Source of the DNA: Bdellovibrionales bacterium
GTDB lineage: Bacteria > Bdellovibrionota > Bdellovibrionia > Bdellovibrionales > UBA1609
Assembly: GCA_026648125.1 (NCBI GenBank)
Contig: JAPKGD010000085.1
Coordinates: 1-7,170, forward strand
Direction: 5' to 3'
Length of the DNA stretch: 7,170 nt
Below the pieces are notes generated by a model that did not search any database, had not been told where the DNA came from, and saw only the letters and a list, made by a program, of their open reading frames with translations. Below are positions 1-5,424 of this stretch, one piece after another (the stretch's first letter is position 1; each line of letters opens with the position of its first letter). Position numbers and translations under genes: made by a program.

Positions 1-377
1 GCAAAGAACTCATTCTGACCTGAGTCGGCAAGAGATGCATAGGCGACTTCCACGCATTCGTGGCGTTTGCGCTCGACGCAGATTTTTGCAATTTGCTCCA
101 AATCAGCCTGAGAAGCGAGCCCTGTAAATTGCTTGATCTTGAGCGGGATAATTTCAATCGCGTACTTGTCCCAGGTTGCGCTCTGAATGAAGCCTGCAAT
201 GAGGGCTAAAGCAATCGCGATGGCTGTCTTTATAAAGCGTCGTTCAAGCTGATCGCTGACTTTAAAGTCCTTCGTGCTATGGGTAAAGCCACAGACGGGG
301 CATACAACGGGGGTTTGCTGTAATCGATCCTTGGGGAACTCGATCTGACAACGGGGGCAAAGGCCAAACTGAAACAT
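1..377 (-). CDS. Zinc-ribbon, single-TM protein (partial, C-terminus outside window)
   Basis: This is an open frame from an ATG at 375-377 to the window edge, 125 codons with no stop, so the C-terminus is missing. Residues 7-29 form a four-cysteine zinc ribbon, CPRC (7-10) and CPVC (26-29). A hydrophobic segment at about 49-67 (IKTAIAIALALIAGF) is a likely single membrane span, with basic ERR just before it, so the zinc ribbon probably faces the cytoplasm. The part after it (about 88-125) looks like amphipathic helix pairs of TPR/Sel1 type and has two further cysteines (C100, C108). The start is well supported: GAGG at 384-387 lies 6 bases upstream. It is divergent from the next gene. The architecture, a cytoplasmic zinc ribbon plus TM plus helical repeats, is seen directly. 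The function is not recognised; zinc-ribbon membrane proteins of this type are often uncharacterised. Confidence 0.75.
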   Translation of the reverse strand, partial: MFQFGLCPRCQIEFPKDRLQQTPVVCPVCGFTHSTKDFKVSDQLERRFIKTAIAIALALIAGFIQSATWDKYAIEIIPLKIKQFTGLASQADLEQIAKICVERKRHECVEVAYASLADSGQNEFF

Positions 378-690
378 AAATCACCTCACCTCAAACCACA
401 GAGCAACCCGGGTTCCAAAGTCTCGGTGGCTTAGCTTTGAGTAGAATTGATGGTCTGTGAAAAAATGTGAAGTTGAGGCGCAAAATTGCGTCCTAGGGGT
501 ATGAAAGGCCCGGGAATTTTCCCTTGGTTGGCTAAAGGGGCACTTGGAGATTGGGGCCGAATGGGGTATGGGTATTTGGCGTCTTGGCTTTCGCCTACAG
601 AGAGCTGTGTCTCTTGGGGGTCACGATGTAGATCATTTAGGTGGATGTAAAAATACTTCAGAAAAAAGTTCCTCAAAGAGGCTTTAGGCC
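378..690. other. Divergent intergenic region
   Basis: This is the non-coding stretch between two divergent genes, so it should hold promoters in both directions. I could not find a convincing -35/-10 pair on either strand. Visible structure is limited to a 10-base perfect palindrome AACCCGGGTT (405-414) close to the minus-strand gene, a short inverted repeat GGGAA-TT-TTCCC (512-523), and a small GGCG/CGCC repeat near 576-592. An in-frame TAG at 685-687 limits the upstream extent of the plus-strand gene. A minus-strand ORF here (431-700) has no supporting features and was not called. Confidence 0.5.
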
Positions 691-2988
691 TTGAAAACAT
701 TGGCTTTTGGTTTGCACTCGTTGGGCCAGATTGTATTCCTAATCATGTTCGGAGGGTCGGTGGGTCACTCACAGAATTTAAAGAGGCAGGGTCTTTTGAT
801 TTTTTGGTCGCTCATTTTGCTTTGCTTTATCCCACCAGAGGTTAAAGCCGGCGAGATGACTGAGCTTGAATCTCACACGGTTAAAGCGGAAAGGTCTATT
901 GAGGTCGAAGTCCTTGAGGACACCGTCGATCCTAACAATGATGATTTGTACGACAAGGATGTGCTCGAGAAGGCCTCAGAATTGGGCCAAGAGGTCGTCC
1001 GGGGGATAGCAAAAGGTCTTGAAGGCCTTGGAAGTCTGCTCCCTGATTCTTGGAATGAACAACTCAGCAGCGCCCTTGATCGTATCAATATCCGCTTTGG
1101 TTTCGGCACTGAGCTGGAGTTTTCAAAGGTCAATGTTTTAAGGGGATCTTTGGGTGTCCGCTTTGAACGTAGGCTTGAACCGAGCTATCGGCAGAATTTC
1201 ACAACAGTTTATGACCGCTACTTTTTGCCTCGACTGGGGCTTGCGACCTATTCCCTCTCTGAGATTATCCGTGAGGAGACTGAGGGATCAGCCTTTGGAT
1301 TATCAAGTCAAAATGAAGTCCAGTTTACCTTTGCCCGCCAATTCGAAGGCGCCACTTGGCAAGATCATGTGATGTTAGCAGTAAAATGGCCCTATGACCC
1401 GATTCGCCATCTCCCCATCACCGGTGAGCGAGTTCTAGATCGACTTCAAGTTGGCGATTTCGTCGCTATTCAGACCAAAATGAATTTATTGGCGAGCATT
1501 AATCAGTTTAAAATGCTCACGGGTCATGTGCCCGTTTCAGCCTCTGCATTTTATGGATTAACGGGCGAATACATGCTCCATCTGTACAAATTGGATGAGA
1601 AGCGCATTCGCCTAAAGCTCATTGCTGTTCGCCAGGAGGGCGGTGGATTTCATGCGGCGCTTGGGTTTCGAATGGATTCCGATCAAAAATTCTTTCGTGT
1701 TAATTTTGTAGACAAAGAGTTGCGTAATCGATTCTCGTTCGCGCCCCTTGAAGTCACTGTAGCAAGCACCGATGCCAACTTAGCCATGGTGGACTATATC
1801 CTTGACCTCAGTTCAAAAGATGTTCGGGATGCTTATAAGAAGGTCGTAAGATCGTTGGCTAAACCGAAAATGTTAAAGGTTATTAATCCATTCCGATCGG
1901 ACGATAATTTGAAACAGGCTTTGCTTGTGGATATATCTCCGCTTGAGGACCTCTTTGAACGCGACCGCGATAAGTCTGGCGATGATAAAAAAGTAGATCG
2001 CGAGTTTAGAGGAACAAATGATGCTCGGGGAAATACGCGCTATCAATTTAGAATTGGGCACAAAGACATCATCCAGTGGGTCTTTGGTGCCAACTTTGTA
2101 GAGAACCATGTTTTGGCGACAGATCGTGCAGGAAAGCACCGCTACTTCCTTATGCCCACCTTTTCCAAATTAAATGGGTTTAATGCGGGTTTTGGGCTCT
2201 ATGATTCCGAAGCCATTCGAACTGCAAGTTTGCTCTTTGAAACGGACTCAAAATGGAATCCCATATATTTTGGCGAGTTAGCTTTCCATCTTGATCTTCG
2301 CGACAAGCTTTTGCGAAAAGAAGAGTCTGATGCTCTGAAGAGTCATTTGAAGAAACGCCTGCCAATGGATGTCTATGAGAAGATTCCTTGGGGCGATTGG
2401 GCTGCTCGTAAAGACCGCGTGAATGCTCGGGTAACCACACTTTTGGTGTTCAGACCTGAGGCTTTGGCAGCTATAGATGTCTATCGGGTGTTTGATCGCA
2501 AAGAACTCCTTGCCTATATGAATGCGCAGGAAAGTCTTGGGGCTTTGCCTGACTCCACATTAATGGGCTGTGGACCGGATTCCGGGCGGTCAATACTGGA
2601 TCTTGAAGATAAGTATTGGTGTGATTTGAATTTGATCCAAGAAAATCTGGCCGTTGCATTTAATAATGACATTGAGGCACGCCGTCGAATCGATGCGTTT
2701 TCGGCCCTACGTAATAACGCTCTATGGGCTGAAATTGGCCCCGGCTATCTGGTGACAATGTTAGATAAGAGCAAGCCACTCGAGGATCTTATTTATTTTG
2801 AGACAACTTGGCAGGCGCGCAACATGAATGGTCTGGTGTTTAATTATGGATCCTGTAAGAACAGATCCTTTTATCGCTCGATCAATTACATCGTGAACAT
2901 TATGAATAATCGAACGTCAAATATTCAATTGCTTGATGAAAGCGCTTTCCCCAGTGTTCCTGAAAAGGACGGAGAGTGTAACAAGTAG
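691..2988 (+). CDS. Large exported protein of unknown function
   Basis: This 765-codon frame matches no family I recognise. The longest start is TTG 691, with AAAGAGG at 675-681 about 9 bases upstream and an in-frame TAG at 685-687. Alternatives are ATG 745 (no ribosome site) and GTG 760 (GGAGG at 751-755, spacing 4). From GTG 760 the protein begins with a textbook signal peptide: basic LKRQ, hydrophobic GLLIFWSLILLCFIPP, then cleavage after VKA near residue 53 (691 numbering). From TTG 691 there is an extra hydrophobic stretch before it, itself signal-like. The mature chain opens with an acidic segment (about 54-90), then an amphipathic helix (about 90-115). Many alternating hydrophobic/polar stretches follow (about 130-360), suggesting beta structure, with a charged linker at 420-450 (RDRDKSGDDKK). 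The mature protein has only four cysteines, all C-terminal (C627, C644, C722, C763), consistent with two periplasmic or extracellular disulfides. It does not end in the aromatic residue typical of outer-membrane barrels. The mltA leader follows after 84 bases. Existence as a gene is secure; start and role are not. Confidence 0.85.
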   Translation: MKTLAFGLHSLGQIVFLIMFGGSVGHSQNLKRQGLLIFWSLILLCFIPPEVKAGEMTELESHTVKAERSIEVEVLEDTVDPNNDDLYDKDVLEKASELGQEVVRGIAKGLEGLGSLLPDSWNEQLSSALDRINIRFGFGTELEFSKVNVLRGSLGVRFERRLEPSYRQNFTTVYDRYFLPRLGLATYSLSEIIREETEGSAFGLSSQNEVQFTFARQFEGATWQDHVMLAVKWPYDPIRHLPITGERVLDRLQVGDFVAIQTKMNLLASINQFKMLTGHVPVSASAFYGLTGEYMLHLYKLDEKRIRLKLIAVRQEGGGFHAALGFRMDSDQKFFRVNFVDKELRNRFSFAPLEVTVASTDANLAMVDYILDLSSKDVRDAYKKVVRSLAKPKMLKVINPFRSDDNLKQALLVDISPLEDLFERDRDKSGDDKKVDREFRGTNDARGNTRYQFRIGHKDIIQWVFGANFVENHVLATDRAGKHRYFLMPTFSKLNGFNAGFGLYDSEAIRTASLLFETDSKWNPIYFGELAFHLDLRDKLLRKEESDALKSHLKKRLPMDVYEKIPWGDWAARKDRVNARVTTLLVFRPEALAAIDVYRVFDRKELLAYMNAQESLGALPDSTLMGCGPDSGRSILDLEDKYWCDLNLIQENLAVAFNNDIEARRRIDAFSALRNNALWAEIGPGYLVTMLDKSKPLEDLIYFETTWQARNMNGLVFNYGSCKNRSFYRSINYIVNIMNNRTSNIQLLDESAFPSVPEKDGECNK

Positions 2989-3024
2989 TTCTCATCCCCC
3001 GCGGGAAGAAATCCTTAACTTTGT

Positions 3025-3051
3025 ATTTAGGAGGAGTGTATCCTCCTAAAT
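3025..3051 (+). promoter_or_regulatory. Perfect SD/anti-SD hairpin in the mltA leader
   Basis: Left arm ATTTAGGAGGA (3025-3035), loop GTGTA (3036-3040) and right arm TCCTCCTAAAT (3041-3051) form a perfect 11-bp stem, extendable by a U-G pair (3024/3052). The left arm contains a consensus Shine-Dalgarno and the right arm carries the sequence of the 16S anti-Shine-Dalgarno, so in RNA the ribosome site would be masked. No T-run follows on either strand, so it is not a canonical intrinsic terminator. It lies 21 bases before the mltA ATG. A DNA operator for a dimeric repressor is an alternative reading of the same symmetry. The repeat is seen directly; the role is inferred. Confidence 0.7.
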
Positions 3052-3076
3052 GAACGAAGTGGCGGGGGTTCAATGA
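3050..3076 (+). CDS. Possible 8-codon leader ORF coupled to mltA
   Basis: ATG at 3050-3052 opens a micro-ORF reading MNEVAGVQ and stopping at TGA 3074-3076, so it overlaps the mltA start codon as ATGA, the classic translational-coupling arrangement. Its start codon sits at the edge of the hairpin's right arm. The nearest strong Shine-Dalgarno (AGGAGGA, 3029-3035) is in the left arm, 14 bases away, which is long. An ORF this short could occur by chance; the position is the only argument for it. Confidence 0.25.
   Translation: MNEVAGVQ
3062..3068 (+). promoter_or_regulatory. mltA ribosome-binding site, maskable by upstream helix
   Basis: GGGGG at 3064-3068 is the only purine-rich site before the mltA ATG at 3073 (spacing 4), an unusual, G-only Shine-Dalgarno. 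GCGGGGG (3062-3068) is the exact reverse complement of CCCCCGC (2996-3002), just 8 bases after the stop of the upstream gene. The two can form a 7-bp GC helix enclosing the 3025-3051 hairpin. A ribosome finishing the upstream gene would cover or melt the 2996-3002 strand. Confidence 0.45.
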
Positions 3077-4422
3077 CTCAGTTTCGCAAAATCGGTGGAA
3101 TCGCTGTCTCCGTGCTTTTTGTGGCTTGTGTAAGCCCTCAGAAGGTGGAAGTGGCTGTGGAACCGACGGTGGAGACGGCTCTTCGCCCACATACGGTACA
3201 AAAATATACGGACGACTTAAACTTAGAGGGGCTGAATGCGCAGATCCTTGAACACATCCGCTTTTTTCGGGCCCGCCCGCAAAAGTTGAAGGGGGAGCTC
3301 CGCTTTGGGCCAGATCAGGTTCGGGTCGAGACCTACATCAAAAGCTTAGAAGCTTTCAGGGAAAAGCTAAACGAAGTGAAGAAGTCACCCGGTGCCTCTG
3401 AGCAGAGCCTACTGGAGGGATTTTTACCAGAGCATTTTGATTGTTATCAGGTTCAGGGTGACGGGCGCTGGGGAGAGGCTTTTATCACCTCGTATTACGA
3501 TCCAATTATCAAAGCGAATTATAAACCTACCGCAGAACACCCACGGCCGATTTATACGAATCCGCGAGATATGGTTTTGGTAAAGCTCGATGAGTTTCGC
3601 CAAGTGTTTCCCCATTGGTCGATATTTAACATGAGCGAACAAAAATCATCGGCACCCATTGCTCGAGGACGACTTTTAAAGCGGAATGGAGTTCAGCTTG
3701 TTTTTCCCTTTTACTCCCGGTTTGAGCTCGACACGCTGGGCATGATGAGAGGGCAGAAGCTCGAATTGGCCTATGCAGACCCGATAGATATCTTTGTGAT
3801 GCAAATCCAAGGTTCTGGGACCTTAGAGTTTCCCGATGGTAAACGATTGCGAATCGGGTATGCCTCCCAAAATGGACACCCCTACTTTGCAATCGGCAAG
3901 CTCCTGAAAGATAGGATTCCCACTGAGCGCATGAGTATGCAGGCTATAGTTAGTGAGATGCGGAATATGTCCAGCGAGGATGCACAGGCCATAATGGACG
4001 CTAATTCGAGCTATGTGTTTTTTAAAAAGCTTCCGGGTGAGCCAGAAACAACGTTAGGTACGACGGTTCATCCGGGCCGAACCATTGCAACAGATCGGCG
4101 ATATTTTCCAAAGGGTGCGCTTGCTTTTCTTCAGTTTGAAAAGCCGCGATTTGAGAATGCAACGGCTGAACAGCCCGTGGCGTGGGATCCAGTAGGTCGC
4201 CTTGTCATGGACCAAGATACGGGCGGTGCCATTCGCGGGACGGGGCGGTTGGATCTCTATTGGGGGCGTGGTCCAGAGGCGGCTCAGAGCGCGGGCGTGA
4301 TGAAGCGGTGGGGACGATTGTGCTATTTGGTGCCTAAAAAACATGGCAGAAGGAGTTGGAGCTATCCATGGTTGAAAGATCAGGCCGCTCCGATTAGTCT
4401 TGAGGGCCAAACGGAGAATCTT
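3073..4422 (+). CDS. mltA: Membrane-bound lytic murein transglycosylase A, no stop codon of its own
   Basis: MltA cleaves the MurNAc-GlcNAc bond of peptidoglycan, leaving 1,6-anhydro ends, from a lipid anchor on the periplasmic face of the outer membrane. The N-terminus is a lipoprotein signal with Cys19 (LFVAC; Phe at -3 is atypical for a lipobox) and no Asp at +2, consistent with outer-membrane sorting. The MltA domain shows TSYYDP (139-144), PRPIY (about 156-160) and the hallmark MQIQGSG (243-249) followed by NGHPYFAIG. The C-terminal 3D domain shows TIATDRRYFPKG (337-348), D380/D382 in MDQDTGGAI and D394 in RLDLYWG, so the conserved aspartates are present. Homology ends near YLVPKK at residue 423 (base 4341), where family members normally terminate. 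Here 27 further codons run on into trpS without a stop. The start is ATG 3073, with GGGGG upstream and an ATGA overlap with a micro-ORF. The family call is firm; the true C-terminus is uncertain. Confidence 0.92.
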
Positions 4423-5421
4423 ATGGCCAGCAAAATTATTCTCACTGGTGTGAAACCAACAGGTCAGCCGCATATTGGGAATTATCTCGGGGCAATTCGT
4501 CCTGCGATTCACCTATCAAAGCAGTCCGACGTGAAGACGTTTTTGTTTATTGCGGACTATCATTCTCTGACCTCAGTTTATGACCCCAAGGTGATGCGGC
4601 AAATGACCTACGAGGTGGCCGCCACATGGCTTGCCTGTGGACTAGATCTCAAGACCACGAGCTTTTATCGTCAATCAGACATCCCAGAGATCTTTGAACT
4701 AAACTGGATTTTGTCCTGCTTTACGCCCAAAGGCCTTATGAACCGGGCTCATGCTTATAAAGCGAAGATTCAAGAGAATCAGGAGCAGGGTAAAGAAGAT
4801 CTCGATTTTGGTGTGAACATGGGGCTCTACAACTATCCCATTCTTATGGCCGCGGACATATTGATGTTTAATGCCCACGAGGTCCCTGTGGGCGAAGATC
4901 AGGTTCAGCATTTGGAAATCGCCCGCGATATCGCCCAGAAGGTCAACCGGCAGTACGGCGAAATCTTACGTCTGCCAAAGTTCGTCGTTCAGGCCATGAA
5001 ACTGGTTCCAGGACTCGATGGGCGAAAGATGAGCAAGAGTTACGATAACCATATTCCGCTATTTCTGGAGTCCGCAAAACTGAGAAAATTGATCATGAAG
5101 ATCAAGACGGACTCTTTGCCTCCGGAGGCTCCAAAGGATCCAAGCACGTCGTTAATTTTTGATCTCTTTAAAGAATTTGCGACGGCCGAGCAGGTTTCGG
5201 ATTTAAAGGCTCACTATGAGAGGGGTATTGGCTGGGGAGAGGCAAAAGAAAAACTCTTTCAAGTGATGGATCAGCAGCTTTCAGGCCCGAGAGAAGAATA
5301 TAACCGCTGGCTCAACAGCAAGGATGAGATTGATCGCCTTTTGAAAGAGGGGGCGGGACAGGCTCGGCCTCAGGCGCAAGCGCTTATCAGTAAATTGCGC
5401 TTGGCCATGGGTATTGACTGA
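3073..5421 (+). CDS. Continuous MltA-TrpS reading frame (782 codons)
   Basis: One open frame spans both enzymes: MltA at residues 1-423, a 27-codon joining segment (424-450) and TrpS at 451-782. As a single polypeptide it would carry a lipoprotein export signal at one end and a cytoplasmic aminoacyl-tRNA synthetase needing ATP and tRNA at the other, which is topologically implausible. I therefore treat the two parts as separate functional products whose dividing stop has been lost or is bypassed. The frame itself is certain from the sequence; production of a fusion protein is doubtful. Confidence 0.4.
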   Translation: MTQFRKIGGIAVSVLFVACVSPQKVEVAVEPTVETALRPHTVQKYTDDLNLEGLNAQILEHIRFFRARPQKLKGELRFGPDQVRVETYIKSLEAFREKLNEVKKSPGASEQSLLEGFLPEHFDCYQVQGDGRWGEAFITSYYDPIIKANYKPTAEHPRPIYTNPRDMVLVKLDEFRQVFPHWSIFNMSEQKSSAPIARGRLLKRNGVQLVFPFYSRFELDTLGMMRGQKLELAYADPIDIFVMQIQGSGTLEFPDGKRLRIGYASQNGHPYFAIGKLLKDRIPTERMSMQAIVSEMRNMSSEDAQAIMDANSSYVFFKKLPGEPETTLGTTVHPGRTIATDRRYFPKGALAFLQFEKPRFENATAEQPVAWDPVGRLVMDQDTGGAIRGTGRLDLYWGRGPEAAQSAGVMKRWGRLCYLVPKKHGRRSWSYPWLKDQAAPISLEGQTENLMASKIILTGVKPTGQPHIGNYLGAIRPAIHLSKQSDVKTFLFIADYHSLTSVYDPKVMRQMTYEVAATWLACGLDLKTTSFYRQSDIPEIFELNWILSCFTPKGLMNRAHAYKAKIQENQEQGKEDLDFGVNMGLYNYPILMAADILMFNAHEVPVGEDQVQHLEIARDIAQKVNRQYGEILRLPKFVVQAMKLVPGLDGRKMSKSYDNHIPLFLESAKLRKLIMKIKTDSLPPEAPKDPSTSLIFDLFKEFATAEQVSDLKAHYERGIGWGEAKEKLFQVMDQQLSGPREEYNRWLNSKDEIDRLLKEGAGQARPQAQALISKLRLAMGID
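4336..4422 (+). other. mltA-trpS junction with A6 tract and lost stop
   Basis: The tract CCT AAA AAA CAT holds six A's (4336-4341) exactly where MltA homology ends. In the zero frame no stop occurs before the trpS ATG. In the +1 frame a TGA lies at 4373-4375; in the -1 frame TAG lies at 4395-4397 and TGA at 4401-4403. One A fewer or one more would therefore give an MltA ending 11 or 18 codons after the tract, upstream of trpS. The joining segment reads HGRRSWSYPWLKDQ and onwards with no domain I recognise, consistent with translated former intergenic sequence. A stop lost by point mutation, for example TGA to AGA at 4348-4350, is equally possible. Confidence 0.6.
4413..4416 (+). promoter_or_regulatory. 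Ribosome-binding site of trpS
   Basis: GGAG at 4413-4416 lies 6 bases before the ATG at 4423, ideal spacing. A second purine stretch, GAGGG, lies at 4402-4406. This fixes the trpS start within the continuous frame and argues for independent initiation inside the mltA message. Confidence 0.65.
4423..5421 (+). CDS. trpS: Tryptophanyl-tRNA synthetase
   Basis: This cytoplasmic class I aminoacyl-tRNA synthetase charges tRNA-Trp with tryptophan using ATP. From ATG 4423 it is 332 residues, the normal length of bacterial TrpS. The class I HIGH-type signature is PHIGN at residues 16-20 in the context KPTGQPHIGNYLGAI, and KMSKS is at 202-206 (GRKMSKSYDN). The conserved VGEDQVQHLEIARDIA segment (from about 156) and a preceding AADILMF helix line the active site and dimer interface in this family. 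All expected motifs are intact and the C-terminal helical region is complete, so the gene appears functional and probably essential. The start is chosen from domain homology (MASKIILTGVKP matches the usual N-terminus) and from the GGAG site. It lies in frame with mltA upstream and ends 3 bases from the convergent lpd stop. No T-box, attenuator or Trp-rich leader is visible; the upstream sequence is coding. Confidence 0.96.
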   Translation: MASKIILTGVKPTGQPHIGNYLGAIRPAIHLSKQSDVKTFLFIADYHSLTSVYDPKVMRQMTYEVAATWLACGLDLKTTSFYRQSDIPEIFELNWILSCFTPKGLMNRAHAYKAKIQENQEQGKEDLDFGVNMGLYNYPILMAADILMFNAHEVPVGEDQVQHLEIARDIAQKVNRQYGEILRLPKFVVQAMKLVPGLDGRKMSKSYDNHIPLFLESAKLRKLIMKIKTDSLPPEAPKDPSTSLIFDLFKEFATAEQVSDLKAHYERGIGWGEAKEKLFQVMDQQLSGPREEYNRWLNSKDEIDRLLKEGAGQARPQAQALISKLRLAMGID

Positions 5422-5424
5422 TTT

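Noticed and set aside
431..700. 89-codon minus-strand ORF in the divergent intergenic region
   Set aside because: It has no convincing ribosome site, domain or signal, overlaps the start of the exported-protein gene, and is rich in Pro/Ser/Gln as random frames often are.
3025..3051. Hairpin as an intrinsic transcription terminator of the upstream gene
   Set aside because: Neither strand has a T-run after the stem; the bases following on the plus strand are GAACGAAGT.
4335..4341. Canonical -1 programmed frameshift heptamer at the mltA end
   Set aside because: In the zero frame the heptamer is T AAA AAA, so the first position does not fit X XXY YYZ, and no clear downstream stimulatory stem was found. 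Slippage on A6 remains possible but is not the classic signal.
4342..4422. T-box, tryptophan attenuator or riboswitch before trpS
   Set aside because: No leader structure, Trp codon run or T-box sequence is seen; the two Trp codons in the joining segment are isolated and lie in the extended mltA frame.
4054..4512. 152-codon minus-strand ORF opposite the mltA-trpS junction
   Set aside because: It lies entirely antisense to two well-supported enzymes, spans their junction, and shows no domain; it is a shadow frame.
3073..5421. A genuine bifunctional MltA-TrpS enzyme
   Set aside because: The compartments conflict (outer-membrane lipoprotein versus cytosol), the joining segment has no linker-like composition, and trpS has its own start and ribosome site.
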